Made by a program: the position numbers and the translations under genes. Shown piece by piece: positions 18,349 to 27,038 of a stretch of DNA of 64,000 nt (position 1 is its first letter; each line of letters begins with the position of its first letter). The notes under the pieces are model-generated. The model made no database searches. It saw only the letters and a program-made list of their open reading frames with translations, and was not told the DNA's origin. The DNA lies in assembly GCF_001619955.1 (NCBI RefSeq), contig NZ_LQQO01000001.1, forward strand, positions 186,001 to 250,000, given 5' to 3'. The DNA is from Sphingomonas hankookensis. GTDB taxonomy: Bacteria > Pseudomonadota > Alphaproteobacteria > Sphingomonadales > Sphingomonadaceae.

Positions 18349-19355
18349 CGCGCCACCTGCGATACCGTGTCGCCGACCGCGACGTTCAGCGCGCGGGCGG
18401 CTTCGGCATCGATCACGATCCCGTCGTCGCGCACCGTCGCATCGCCCATGCACGCGCGGAAATCGGAAAGGCGCCCGGTCGACAGCAGCGACGGGGTGCC
18501 GCCTTCGCCGATCGCCACCACCTGCCGCTCGCGCCGGTCGCGGATCGTCGCGATCTGGTCGGTCCGCGCGGTCATGGTCGGCCCGCCATCGAAGATGTCG
18601 ACATAATTCTCATAGGCAAAGCCTTCATTCTCCAGCATCCGCATCGCCGCGCGACCGGTCGGATGGGGCAGGCCGATGACCCCGCGCGCCGCTTCGGGCA
18701 GCATCGCGATATAGACCGGGTGGCGCGGCATCAGGTCGGCGATGAACTGGTTGCCATGGATCGCATTGAACTGGTCGGCGTCCTGGAACGTCATGCCGAA
18801 GAAGCGCCCGGCAACCCCGTCCCAGAAGGGCGATCCGCCCGCTTCGTCGATGATCCCGCGCAGCTCCGCCAGCACCCGGTCGGCAAAGCGCCCGCGATGC
18901 CGCGCGATGAACAGATAGCGCGACCGGGCGAGCAGCAGCCCCAGCCCGCCGGCCCGCTCGCCCGGATGCAGGAACAGCCCGCCGACCTCGCTCGACCCTT
19001 CCAGATCGTTGACGAGGTTCAGGATGTCCGCGCGGAAGGTGCGGCCCAGCGCCTCGCTATGCTTGGTCAGCGTCGCGACGCGGTACGAATAGAAGGGCCA
19101 GCGCTGCCCGACCTTGGTGAACACTTGGCAGGTGCCGCGCACCTCGCCGGTGTCGATATTCTCCAGCACCAGCACGAACACCTCGTCGCGCGGGGCGTCC
19201 TCTTCATGGCTGAACGCGACGGCGCTGCGTTCCAGTCGGGTCATCAGAGCATTGCGGTCGGGGGGCAGGTTGGTGAAGCCGCCGCCGGTCAGCTTCGCCA
19301 TTTCGTAGAGATATTTCAGGTCGCTTTCGCGCGCCGCACGGATTCGAAACGTCAC
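18345..19355 (-). CDS. astA: Arginine N-succinyltransferase
   Basis: AstA transfers succinyl from succinyl-CoA to arginine, the first step of the succinyltransferase route to glutamate. The 336-aa product has the family start FRIRAARESDLKYLYEMA, the segment EVGGLFLHPGERAGGLGLLL (acyl-CoA site), and RFFGMTFQDADQFNA. GTG at 19355 is chosen because GGGGGG lies 6 bases upstream and homologues begin at this point. The gene overlaps both neighbours by 4 bases (M20 hydrolase upstream, astB downstream), showing a tightly coupled operon. Confidence 0.95.
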   Translation of the reverse strand: MTFRIRAARESDLKYLYEMAKLTGGGFTNLPPDRNALMTRLERSAVAFSHEEDAPRDEVFVLVLENIDTGEVRGTCQVFTKVGQRWPFYSYRVATLTKHSEALGRTFRADILNLVNDLEGSSEVGGLFLHPGERAGGLGLLLARSRYLFIARHRGRFADRVLAELRGIIDEAGGSPFWDGVAGRFFGMTFQDADQFNAIHGNQFIADLMPRHPVYIAMLPEAARGVIGLPHPTGRAAMRMLENEGFAYENYVDIFDGGPTMTARTDQIATIRDRRERQVVAIGEGGTPSLLSTGRLSDFRACMGDATVRDDGIVIDAEAARALNVAVGDTVSQVAR

Positions 19356-20545
19356 AATCCCCCCTGTGCCACTATTCGGGCTATCGCCAGCGCCGACAGG
19401 CGGGCGCGTTCGGCCAGGCTGTCGACGATCATAAATTCCTCTGCCGAATGGATCGCGCCGCCGCGCACGCCCATCGTGTCGATCACCGGCACCCCGGCGG
19501 CGGCAATGTTGTTGCCATCGCATACCCCGCCGGTGTCGCGCCACGCGATCGGGATCGACAGGTCGGCGCCGGCCGCCTGCACCAGCGCGAACAGCTTCGC
19601 CGCACCCGCATCGATCGGCTTGGGCGGGCGGTTGAAGCTGCCGTGCACCGCGATCGTCACGTCGTGCTGCGCGGCGACCATCGCCACCGCCGCGTCGATC
19701 TGCGACCGGGCGCGTTCGATCTCGTCCAACCCGTGCGGCCGGAAATTGACGCGGAGCACGGCATGGTCGGGAACGACATTGTTCGGCCCGCCGCCATCGA
19801 TCTTTGCCGGATTGACGGCCAATCGCGGCCCACGCACCGCGTTCAACCGGAGCGCGATGTCGGCGGCGGCGACGATGGCGTTGCGCCCGTCCTCCGGATT
19901 GCGCCCGGCATGCGCGCTGCGCCCGGTGACGACAATCGAGAAATTGCCGGTTCCCCCGCGCGCGCCGGCCAGCGTGCCGTCGGGCAGGGCGGGTTCATAG
20001 GTGAAGGCCGCGACCTTGCCCTTCGCCACCCGCTCGATCAGCCGCGCGGAGGAAAACGACCCGGTTTCCTCGTCCGAATTGATCATCACGTCATAGCCGA
20101 ACCGGTCGCCGATCCCGGCGGCTTCGACGGCCTTCAGCGCCGCCAGCATCACCGACAGCCCGCCCTTCATGTCCGCCGCGCCCGGCCCGTTCAGGGTGTT
20201 CGGGTCGGTATAGCGCATCGCCTGAAAGGCGTGGGTTTCACCGTACACCGTGTCCATGTGGCCGGTGAACAGCATCCGCACCGGCGCCTCGGGCCGCACG
20301 CTGACCAGAAGATGTCGGCCATGCTCGATTGCGCGGACGGTGCCATCGGCATCGACCGTCTCCACGGGATCGGGGTCGACCAGCGTGATTGCGCCGGGCA
20401 GCGCGGCAAAACCGTCCGCCAGCATCGCCCCGACGGTGTTCAACCCCGGAACGTTGCGCGTCCCGCTGTTCACGGCAACCCATCGTTCGACCTGGCGCAG
20501 CATCTCCGCCTGATCGATCGCCTCGATCGACCGGCGTTCGTCCAT
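19352..20545 (-). CDS. M20-family metallopeptidase in the ast operon
   Basis: A 397-aa zinc hydrolase of the M20/glutamate carboxypeptidase type. Metal-site motifs are FTGHMDTVYG (His and catalytic Asp), GPGAADMKGG (bridging Asp), NSDEETGS (catalytic Glu and Glu ligand) and the C-terminal AIHSAEEF (His ligand). The dimerisation domain with GRSAHAGRNPEDGRNA is present. It is the first gene of an operon with astA and astB (4-base overlap). Because astE is not visible, it may supply the last step, releasing succinate from N-succinylglutamate; that is inference from context. The start at 20545 follows AGGA by 5 bases; ATGs at 20551 and 20560 are alternatives. Confidence 0.85.
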   Translation of the reverse strand: MDERRSIEAIDQAEMLRQVERWVAVNSGTRNVPGLNTVGAMLADGFAALPGAITLVDPDPVETVDADGTVRAIEHGRHLLVSVRPEAPVRMLFTGHMDTVYGETHAFQAMRYTDPNTLNGPGAADMKGGLSVMLAALKAVEAAGIGDRFGYDVMINSDEETGSFSSARLIERVAKGKVAAFTYEPALPDGTLAGARGGTGNFSIVVTGRSAHAGRNPEDGRNAIVAAADIALRLNAVRGPRLAVNPAKIDGGGPNNVVPDHAVLRVNFRPHGLDEIERARSQIDAAVAMVAAQHDVTIAVHGSFNRPPKPIDAGAAKLFALVQAAGADLSIPIAWRDTGGVCDGNNIAAAGVPVIDTMGVRGGAIHSAEEFMIVDSLAERARLSALAIARIVAQGGL

Positions 20546-20575
20546 CGTCATCCTGTCCATCGGGACGTTGTAGAG

Positions 20576-20588
20576 TGATATCGTATCA
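20576..20588. promoter_or_regulatory. Candidate operator upstream of the ast operon
   Basis: TGATATCGTATCA is a near-palindrome (TGATA-N3-TATCA) 31 bases upstream of the chosen M20 start. A related 13-mer, TGATATAACATCA, lies at 46555-46567 in a different divergent intergenic region. The regulator is unknown. Confidence 0.35.
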
Positions 20589-20629
20589 AACGGAACCGCT
20601 TGTGGTGGTCCATCAGTCAAGCCGCACCA

Positions 20630-20715
20630 CGTCACCCCGGGCTTGACCCGGGGGCCCGCTTCTTCTTCCTTCGTCCGCGAGGAAAAGCCGTCACTCGGAT
20701 CAAGTCCGGGTGACG
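20630..20715. repeat. REP-like element, GTCACCCC family, copy 1
   Basis: About 86 bases with CGTCACCCCGGGCTTGACCC at one end and an inverted GATCAAGTCCGGGTGACG at the other, separated by a CTTCTTC-type arm and a short centre. Related copies are at 28446-28529 and 43912-43994, with a half-copy at 58633. It fills the gap between the M20 gene start and the DUF481 gene end. Confidence 0.8.
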
Positions 20716-20739
20716 AAAACGGTAGATCCGAGCCAGACC

Positions 20740-21636
20740 CTAGAACGCGTACACCAGCGACGCCCGCCCGGTCGTATCCGTATTCACCCGCCCGACCGGT
20801 GGCCGGCTTTCGAACTGGATATTGTACGACAGCCGCGCCGACAGCGGTCCCAGCAGCTTGGCGTCGACCGCGGTCAGGCTGGTGACCGTGCTGTTGGCGT
20901 CCTGCAAATAGGCCGATGTATCCTGCCTGAGCGTCAGCGCTGGCGTCATCCGCCAGTCGAAATCGACCGACCCGCGCGCGGCAAGGTTCCGTTCGGCCAG
21001 GCCGGTGGTGAACGAAGTATAACGAAACGCCGGACCCAGTTCGAGGTCGAGCGTCACCGGCCCCTTGGCGACGACGGTATAGCCCGCCCCGCTCGATGCC
21101 GAATAACGGTCGTAATAGCCGAAGAACTTGTCCGATTCATATTGTGCGGCGCCATAGATATAGAGCCGGTCGTCGACCTTGTAGTTGGGTTCGAACGCCG
21201 CGAGATAATGTTCGCGCGTCGGGATGCTGTTGTTTTCCTGATAATCCGCCTGCAATTTCAGCTTGTGGCGCCAGCGATAGCCCTCGCGCGACAGGTCGAG
21301 CACGGCGGTGACGCCCAGGCTGTCCGAATTGCCGCTGTTGATCCACCCGCCGACCTCGGCCCGGCCCTTCACCAGCGCGCCGAACGACGCGGTGCGCAGT
21401 CGCTTTTCGGTCTTCTCGGTCCGCTCGAACGTGTAATGCGACGCCAGTTCGGCGATCTTCTGCGAATGTTTCGGCGCGGCCTTGCGGGCATAGCGCACGA
21501 TCGTCGCGACGTCGTTGTCATTGCCCGACGCCATCGCCTCTTCCAGCATCGTGCGGATTTCGATCGGCAGGTCCGGCTCGGGCGGGGGTTCCGCGAAATA
21601 CAGGCCCAGGGGCAGGAGGAGCGCGGGGTTCGGCAT
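20740..21636 (-). CDS. DUF481 (YdiY-type) outer-membrane protein
   Basis: A 298-aa protein. The C-terminal two thirds form an alternating-strand beta-barrel pattern with the DUF481 features GGWINSGNSDSLGV, YRWRHKLKLQADYQ and GAGYTVVAKGPVTLDLELG, and it ends in Phe (VYAF), typical of Bam-inserted proteins. The N-terminal region (about 20-80) is a charged helical segment. The signal sequence is short (MPNPALLLPLGLYFA) and not a textbook one. The start is taken as the ATG at 21636; a GTG one codon upstream is possible. Function of the family is not established; an outer-membrane location is likely. Confidence 0.85.
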   Translation of the reverse strand: MPNPALLLPLGLYFAEPPPEPDLPIEIRTMLEEAMASGNDNDVATIVRYARKAAPKHSQKIAELASHYTFERTEKTEKRLRTASFGALVKGRAEVGGWINSGNSDSLGVTAVLDLSREGYRWRHKLKLQADYQENNSIPTREHYLAAFEPNYKVDDRLYIYGAAQYESDKFFGYYDRYSASSGAGYTVVAKGPVTLDLELGPAFRYTSFTTGLAERNLAARGSVDFDWRMTPALTLRQDTSAYLQDANSTVTSLTAVDAKLLGPLSARLSYNIQFESRPPVGRVNTDTTGRASLVYAF

Positions 21637-21700
21637 CACCGCCCGCTATAGCCGATCGAATGCATATCGCCTGAACGATTCATCGCGGTACCGGGTCGGT

Positions 21701-22180
21701 TCACCGATGCAGATGCTCCGCGAACCCCGCCAGTACCTGTTCGTACAGCGCCTTCTTGAACGGCACGATCATCGTCGGCAGATCGGCCGGATCGGCCCAG
21801 CGCCACGCGCGGAATTCCGGTTCAGGCGTGCGGATGTCGATATCGTCGTCCGCCCCCTCGAACGCGAACAGGAACCAGCGCTGCCGCTGCCCGCGCCATT
21901 TCCCCTTCCAAATCTTGCCGATCATGTCGTCGGGCAGGTCGTAGAACAGCTCTTCCGGCCCTTCCGCGATCAGCCGCACCTTGTCCGCCCCGATGCCGGT
22001 TTCCTCGCGCAGCTCGCGGATCGCGGCGTCAATCGGCGCCTCGCCATCGTCGATCCCGCCCTGCGGCATCTGCCACGCCTCCAGCGTCGAATCGAGCCGC
22101 TGGCCGACGAACACCTGTCCGTCGCGGTTCAACAGCATGACGCCGGCACAGGGGCGATAGGGGAGGGCGGTCTTGTCCAT
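21701..22180 (-). CDS. rppH: RNA pyrophosphohydrolase (Nudix)
   Basis: RppH removes pyrophosphate from mRNA 5' ends and so triggers RNase E decay. The 159-aa protein begins with LPYRPCAGVMLLN and has the Nudix box at residues 41-63, with GG at 41-42 and the REEXTG core at 58-62. WQMPQGGIDDGE and the C-terminal FKKALYEQVL are typical of RppH rather than general Nudix enzymes. It is divergent from the deacetylase-family gene, separated by 62 bases. A dinucleoside polyphosphate hydrolase label is the older name for the same family. Confidence 0.93.
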   Translation of the reverse strand: MDKTALPYRPCAGVMLLNRDGQVFVGQRLDSTLEAWQMPQGGIDDGEAPIDAAIRELREETGIGADKVRLIAEGPEELFYDLPDDMIGKIWKGKWRGQRQRWFLFAFEGADDDIDIRTPEPEFRAWRWADPADLPTMIVPFKKALYEQVLAGFAEHLHR

Positions 22181-22242
22181 CGCCGCTTCCTATCGCGGGC
22201 CAATGGCTTTTGCGAGGCGCATCGGCATCTTATCTCCGCAAA

Positions 22243-23145
22243 GTGATCCCCGTCATCCACCATCCCGATTATGTCGCCGAAAGCCCGCCGGGCAGCCGCT
22301 ATCGCTGGGGCAAGAACGGCCTCGTCCGCGACCTCCTGCTCGAAATGGGGTCGGCAATCGACTGGCACGGCTGCGATCCGATGCCCCGCGCGTGGATCGA
22401 AGCGGTCCATGACGACGTCTATGTCGCCGAAGTGATCGAGGCGCGCGTACCGCCGCACAAGGAACGCCGCATCGGCTTCGCCGTCACCCCGCCCATGGCA
22501 TTGCGCGCGCAGGCGGTACCCGGCGGCACCTATGCCGCCGCCCGCGTCGCGATGGAACGGGGCTATGCCGCCAACACCGCCGGGGGCAGCCACCATGCGC
22601 TGGCCGATACCGGCGCCGGCTATTGCGTGTTCAACGACCTCGCCATCGCCGCACACCGGCTGGTCGAGGAAGGCACGTGCGAGCGGGTGCTGGTGGTCGA
22701 TGTCGACGTTCACCAGGGCGACGGCACCGCCTCGCTGCTCGCCGGACGCCCGAACCTCGCCACCTATTCGATCCATGCCGACAAGAATTTTCCGGCACGA
22801 AAGGCGGTGTCGACGCTCGACGTGCCGTTGGCCGACGGAGTCGGTGACGACGAATATCTGACGACGCTGGAGGCGACGCTCGTGCCGCTGATCGACAGTT
22901 TTGCGCCGTCGCTGATCCTCTATCAGGCCGGGGTCGACCCCTTCGCCGACGACCGCCTCGGCCGTTTGTCCCTGACGCAGAATGGCCTCGACGAGCGCGA
23001 CCGCTGGGTCGGCCAGCTGGCCCGTACCCGTGGCCTGCCGATCGCCAGTGCGCTGGGCGGCGGCTATGGCGACCTGCTGGAGGTATCGCGCCGCCATGTC
23101 GCGTCGATCGTCGCGCTGGCACAGGGAACCGGGATTGTCGCGTAG
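22243..23145 (+). CDS. Histone deacetylase-family hydrolase
   Basis: A 300-aa bacterial member of the class II HDAC/acetylpolyamine amidohydrolase superfamily; it likely deacetylates a small molecule or a protein lysine. Active-site features are the His pair GGSHHAL (His117-118), the zinc motif DVDVHQGD (Asp153, His155-157 region, Asp160) and GGGYG near the C-terminus. The start is uncertain: GTG at 22243 begins the conserved IPVIHHPDY, while an in-frame TTG at 22210 would add 11 residues. Photolyase follows 15 bases downstream on the same strand, so the two may be co-transcribed. Confidence 0.85.
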   Translation: MIPVIHHPDYVAESPPGSRYRWGKNGLVRDLLLEMGSAIDWHGCDPMPRAWIEAVHDDVYVAEVIEARVPPHKERRIGFAVTPPMALRAQAVPGGTYAAARVAMERGYAANTAGGSHHALADTGAGYCVFNDLAIAAHRLVEEGTCERVLVVDVDVHQGDGTASLLAGRPNLATYSIHADKNFPARKAVSTLDVPLADGVGDDEYLTTLEATLVPLIDSFAPSLILYQAGVDPFADDRLGRLSLTQNGLDERDRWVGQLARTRGLPIASALGGGYGDLLEVSRRHVASIVALAQGTGIVA

Positions 23146-23160
23146 GCGTAACGTCACGCG

Positions 23161-24525
23161 ATGAGCGATCCCGTCCTACTCTGGCTCCGCCAGGACCTCC
23201 GCCTGCGCGACCAGCCCGCGCTTCTCGCCGCGATCGACGATGGGGCGGTGATCCCGGTCTATATCCTCGACGACACCTCGCCTGGCGACTGGGCGATCGG
23301 CGGCGCGCAGCGCTGGTGGCTGCATCACAGCCTCGTCGCGTTCGACGACTCGCTGCGGGCAAAGGACTCGCGCCTGATCCTGCGCCGGGGCGAAGCGGTC
23401 GCCGAACTGCGCAAGCTGATGAAGGGAACCGGCGCGACCCGCATCCATGCCGTGCGCCATTACGAACCCTGGTGGGTAAAGGCGCAGGAGGCACTCGGCG
23501 ATACGCTCTCCCTGCACGATGGCAATCACCTACGCCCGCCCGAAAGTGTCCGCACCGGATCGGGAGGGATGTTCAAAATCTATTCGTCCTTTTGGAAGGC
23601 GCTGAACCAGATGCTGCCGCCCGAGGACCCGGTGCCGATGCCGCGCACGATTCCGTCGCCGTCCCAATGGCCGAAATCCGACAAGCTCGCCGACTGGAAG
23701 CTGCTCCCGACCAAGCCCGACTGGGCGACCGCGTTCGGCACATCGTGGCAACCGGGCGAGGATGGCGCGCACAAGGCGCTGAAATCCTTCGCCGCCCGCC
23801 TCGACGATTACGACACCGCCCGCAACCTGCCCTCGGTCGACGGCAGTTCGAACCTGTCGCCGCATCTCCACCATGGCGAACTCTCCCCGCGGCAAATCTG
23901 GGCGGCGCTGGACGGGCAGGGCGACAGCCTGACGACCTATCGCAAGGAACTGGCATGGCGCGATTTCGCCAGCGGCGTCATCCTGTCGATGCCCGACTAT
24001 GCCGACGCCAATGGCCGCCCGCGCTACGACAAATTGAAATGGCGGAGCGACGCGGCGGCGAAGCGCGATCTGAAGGCGTGGCAGCAGGGCCGCACCGGCT
24101 ATCCGATCGTCGATGCCGGCATGCGCCAGCTGTGGCAGATCGGCTGGATGCACAATCGCGTGCGGATGATCGCCGCATCGTTCCTCATCAAGCATCTGCT
24201 GATCGACTGGCGCGAGGGCGAACGCTGGTATTGGGACTGCCTGGTCGACGCCGATCTCGGCAACAATGCGGTCAACTGGCAATGGGTCGCCGGCACCGGC
24301 GTCGATTCGAACATGTTCGGGCGGATCATGGCCCCACTCACCCAGTCGGAAAAATTCGACGCCGCCGACTATATCCGCCGCTGGGTGCCCGAACTGGCGA
24401 AACTGCCGGACGAGGCGATCCACGATCCCGATGCGGCGGGGTGTCGGCCGAAGGCGTATCCGGAAAAGATCATCGAGCACCGGGAGGCGCGCGAAAGGGC
24501 GCTGGCGGCGGCGCGGGGGATTTGA
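23161..24525 (+). CDS. phrB: Deoxyribodipyrimidine photo-lyase (cryptochrome/photolyase family)
   Basis: A 454-aa class I photolyase that repairs UV-induced cyclobutane pyrimidine dimers using blue light. The N-terminal Rossmann domain starts LLWLRQDLRLRDQPAL. The FAD domain shows LSPHLHHGELSPRQIW, WRDFASGVI, GYPIVDAGMRQLWQIGWMHNR pieces and NNAVNWQWVAGTGVDSN pieces. The conserved Trp electron-relay residues appear to be present. The length fits CPD class I enzymes. The antenna cofactor cannot be stated from sequence. A REP-like element begins 12 bases after the stop. Confidence 0.94.
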   Translation: MSDPVLLWLRQDLRLRDQPALLAAIDDGAVIPVYILDDTSPGDWAIGGAQRWWLHHSLVAFDDSLRAKDSRLILRRGEAVAELRKLMKGTGATRIHAVRHYEPWWVKAQEALGDTLSLHDGNHLRPPESVRTGSGGMFKIYSSFWKALNQMLPPEDPVPMPRTIPSPSQWPKSDKLADWKLLPTKPDWATAFGTSWQPGEDGAHKALKSFAARLDDYDTARNLPSVDGSSNLSPHLHHGELSPRQIWAALDGQGDSLTTYRKELAWRDFASGVILSMPDYADANGRPRYDKLKWRSDAAAKRDLKAWQQGRTGYPIVDAGMRQLWQIGWMHNRVRMIAASFLIKHLLIDWREGERWYWDCLVDADLGNNAVNWQWVAGTGVDSNMFGRIMAPLTQSEKFDAADYIRRWVPELAKLPDEAIHDPDAAGCRPKAYPEKIIEHREARERALAAARGI

Positions 24526-24537
24526 CCGGCCACCACC

Positions 24538-24620
24538 GTATCCCCGCGCAGGCGGGGATCCAGAGCCAGCATCGCAACGGCAGCTCGGCTCGCCCTGGAC
24601 CCCCGCCTGCGCGGGGGTGC
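24538..24620. repeat. REP-like element, CCCCGCGCAGGCGGGG family, copy 1
   Basis: An 83-base inverted-repeat element: GTATCCCCGCGCAGGCGGGG at the left and CCCCGCCTGCGCGGGGG at the right, with CAGAG and CTGGAC next to the arms and a variable centre. Closely matching copies are at 37217-37292 (inside bioB) and 56879-56961. It lies between convergent phrB and a lipoprotein gene and may also act as a bidirectional terminator. Confidence 0.85.
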
Positions 24621-24636
24621 GGCACGTCCGTGTAAG

Positions 24637-25110
24637 CTACCCGCACAACCCCCGCCCGGCCGGATCGCGCAGCGCCGCCGCTTCCGACCCGCTCTCGCTC
24701 AACCGGTCGAACTGCAACCCCGACAGCGACGCCCGCCCCCGGCACGCCGCCTCGCACCCCGCCGGCAGCGATCCGGGAAACCGCACGCCATCGCCATAAA
24801 ACGCGGCATCGAACGCGCAGCCCTTGCCGAAATCGACCCGCATCCGCTCGCCGTCCCGCGAATAGGTCCCGTGCGCGCTGCATCCGATCCCTTCGCCATA
24901 ATCGACGAACGTTCCGATCCGACCGGTCGTGATGCACAGCCGGTCGCCCTCGCGCGCATACAGCCCGACCGGCTGCGCGGTGGCCGGATCGCGCACCACA
25001 CCCCGCGCGATCGCCGCCTGCTCCAGCGTCGCTCCTTCCGGCTCGGACGAAGGCGTCGCTTCCTGCGAACAGCCCGCCAGCACCAGCAGGGCCGCCGCCA
25101 GCAACCTCAT
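24637..25110 (-). CDS. Predicted lipoprotein, unknown function
   Basis: A 157-aa product with a lipoprotein signal [14 protein letters not shown] (lipobox LAGC, Cys at residue 14), then a Ser/Glu-rich linker and a small domain with several Cys (LCIT, IGCSAHG, KGCAF, GCEAAC, GLCG) that may form disulfides. I recognise no named family. The ATG at 25110 overlaps the hisI stop by 4 bases, so it is translationally coupled to hisI despite no obvious functional link. An in-frame extension to 25224 would run inside hisI and lose the signal sequence. Confidence 0.7.
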   Translation of the reverse strand: MRLLAAALLVLAGCSQEATPSSEPEGATLEQAAIARGVVRDPATAQPVGLYAREGDRLCITTGRIGTFVDYGEGIGCSAHGTYSRDGERMRVDFGKGCAFDAAFYGDGVRFPGSLPAGCEAACRGRASLSGLQFDRLSESGSEAAALRDPAGRGLCG

Positions 25111-25466
25111 GCCACCGGCACCAGCCGATCGCCCTCGATCCGGCGAAAGAAACAGCTGTCCGCGCCCGTATGACACGCCGGCCCGGTGGGGATGCAGCGA
25201 ACCCACAAGGCGTCCTGATCGCAATCGATCCGCAGCTCGACGACGCGCAGCACGTTGCCCGACGTCTCGCCCTTCTTCCAGATCGCCTGCCGGCTCCGCG
25301 ACCAGAAGGTCGCCTCGCCCGTTTCGATCGTCAGCCGCAACGCATCCGCGTTCATATGCGCCACCATTAACGGCGCGCCGCTATCGGCATCGACACACAC
25401 CGCGGTCAGCAGCCCGTCGGCGTCGTATTTGGGGTTCAGGGTCAGGCCGGTATCGCGCGGAATCAT
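25107..25466 (-). CDS. hisI: Phosphoribosyl-AMP cyclohydrolase
   Basis: HisI opens the purine ring of phosphoribosyl-AMP, the third step of histidine synthesis. The 119-aa protein has [14 protein letters not shown], the [18 protein letters not shown] substrate motif, the metal-site DCDQDAL (Asp ligands), and Cys in [12 protein letters not shown]. HisE is not fused, as usual in alphaproteobacteria. ATG at 25466 is preferred to the TTG at 25472; AGGGG lies about 7 bases upstream. The gene is divergent from purF across 114 bases, and both are purine/histidine-related, consistent with shared AICAR chemistry. Confidence 0.95.
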   Translation of the reverse strand: MIPRDTGLTLNPKYDADGLLTAVCVDADSGAPLMVAHMNADALRLTIETGEATFWSRSRQAIWKKGETSGNVLRVVELRIDCDQDALWVRCIPTGPACHTGADSCFFRRIEGDRLVPVA

Positions 25467-25580
25467 CCGCAACCCCTATCGCCGATCATGGTTCCGCCGC
25501 AATCGACGATCAAAGGGCGACAAATCGATTCAGCCTACCTATATGGCGGCCGTGTGACACGCTTATCCCCGGAAGGGCCT

Positions 25581-27038
25581 ATGTTCACCACCCAACCTTT
25601 CGACGACGACAAGCTGCGCGAAGAGTGCGGCATCTTCGGTGTATCCGGCGCGGACGGCGCTGCGGCGCTCGTGGCCCTCGGCCTCCACGCGCTCCAGCAT
25701 CGCGGGCAGGAAGCGGCCGGCATCTGCAGCTGGGATGGGGCGATGTTCCATACCCAGCGGGCGCAGGGCCATGTCGCGGGCAATTTCGACCGGCCTGAGG
25801 TGATCGAATCGCTTCCCGGCGCCACCGCCTGCGGCCATGTCCGCTATTCGACCACCGGTGAGACGTCGAACCGCAACATCCAGCCGCTCTATGCCGAACT
25901 GGCGTCGGGCGGGTTCGCAGTGGCGCATAACGGCAATCTTTCCAACGCCATGCGGCTGCGCAAGGATCTGGTCCGCACCGGATCGATCTTTCAGTCGACC
26001 AGCGACACCGAAGTCATCATCCACCTCGTCGCGACGTCCAACTACCGGACGCTGCTCGACCGGTTCATCGATGCATTGAAGCAGGTCGAAGGCGCCTATT
26101 CGCTGATCTGCATGACGCCAGAGGGCATGATCGCCTGCCGCGATCCGCTGGGCATCCGTCCGCTGGTGATGGGCAAGCTGGGCGACGCGTATATCTTCGC
26201 CTCCGAAACCGTCGCGCTCGACGTCGTCGGTGCCGAGTTCGTCCGCGAAGTCGAACCGGGCGAACTGGTCATCGTGTCGAACGGCGAGCTCCGCTCGATC
26301 CGCCCGTTCGCGCCGCTGTCCCCGCGTCCCTGCATCTTCGAATGGGTTTATTTCTCACGCCCCGATTCGATCAGCGAAGACCGCTCGGTCTATTCGGTGC
26401 GCAAGGCGATCGGTGCCGAACTGGCGCAGGAAAACCCGGTCGAAGCCGATCTGGTCATCCCGGTGCCCGATTCGGGCGTGCCCGCAGCGATCGGCTATGC
26501 GCAGGCGTCGGGCATTCCGTTCGAACTGGGCATCATCCGCTCGCACTATGTCGGCCGCACCTTCATCCAGCCCGGCGACAAGGTCCGTCATCTGGGCGTC
26601 AAGCTGAAGCACAATGCCAACCGCAAGCTGATCGAGGGCAAGCGCATCGTGCTGGTCGACGATTCGATCGTGCGCGGCACCACCAGCCTTAAGATCGTGC
26701 AGATGATGCGCGATGCCGGTGCGGCGGAGGTCCATATGCGCATCGCTTCGCCGCCGACGCGCCATTCGTGCTTCTACGGCGTCGACACCCCCGAACGGGC
26801 GAAGCTGCTCGCGGCCAAGCTCGATCTGGGCGGCATGACCGACTATATCCAGGCCGACAGCCTCGCCTTCATCTCGATCGACGGTCTCTATCGTGCGCTC
26901 GGCGAAGCCAACCGCACCTCGGTCCGTCCGAAATATTGCGATGCCTGCTTTACCGGCGATTATCCGACGCCGCTGACCGATCAGGACGAAACCAGCTCGG
27001 TCGATCAGCTGGCGGTGCTGGCCGAACGCGTCGGATGA
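25581..27038 (+). CDS. purF: Amidophosphoribosyltransferase
   Basis: PurF makes phosphoribosylamine from PRPP and glutamine, the committed step of purine synthesis. The 485-aa protein carries a short propeptide ending KLREE, followed by the nucleophile Cys16 in CGIFGV, so N-terminal processing is expected as in the Bacillus-type enzyme. It has the class II glutaminase motif HVRYSTTGETSNRN, the PRPP loop VLVDDSIVRGTTS and C-terminal Cys (YCDACFTGDYP) consistent with a 4Fe-4S site. ATG at 25581 follows GGAAGG. The stop overlaps the ATG of the next SDR gene. Confidence 0.97.
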   Translation: MFTTQPFDDDKLREECGIFGVSGADGAAALVALGLHALQHRGQEAAGICSWDGAMFHTQRAQGHVAGNFDRPEVIESLPGATACGHVRYSTTGETSNRNIQPLYAELASGGFAVAHNGNLSNAMRLRKDLVRTGSIFQSTSDTEVIIHLVATSNYRTLLDRFIDALKQVEGAYSLICMTPEGMIACRDPLGIRPLVMGKLGDAYIFASETVALDVVGAEFVREVEPGELVIVSNGELRSIRPFAPLSPRPCIFEWVYFSRPDSISEDRSVYSVRKAIGAELAQENPVEADLVIPVPDSGVPAAIGYAQASGIPFELGIIRSHYVGRTFIQPGDKVRHLGVKLKHNANRKLIEGKRIVLVDDSIVRGTTSLKIVQMMRDAGAAEVHMRIASPPTRHSCFYGVDTPERAKLLAAKLDLGGMTDYIQADSLAFISIDGLYRALGEANRTSVRPKYCDACFTGDYPTPLTDQDETSSVDQLAVLAERVG

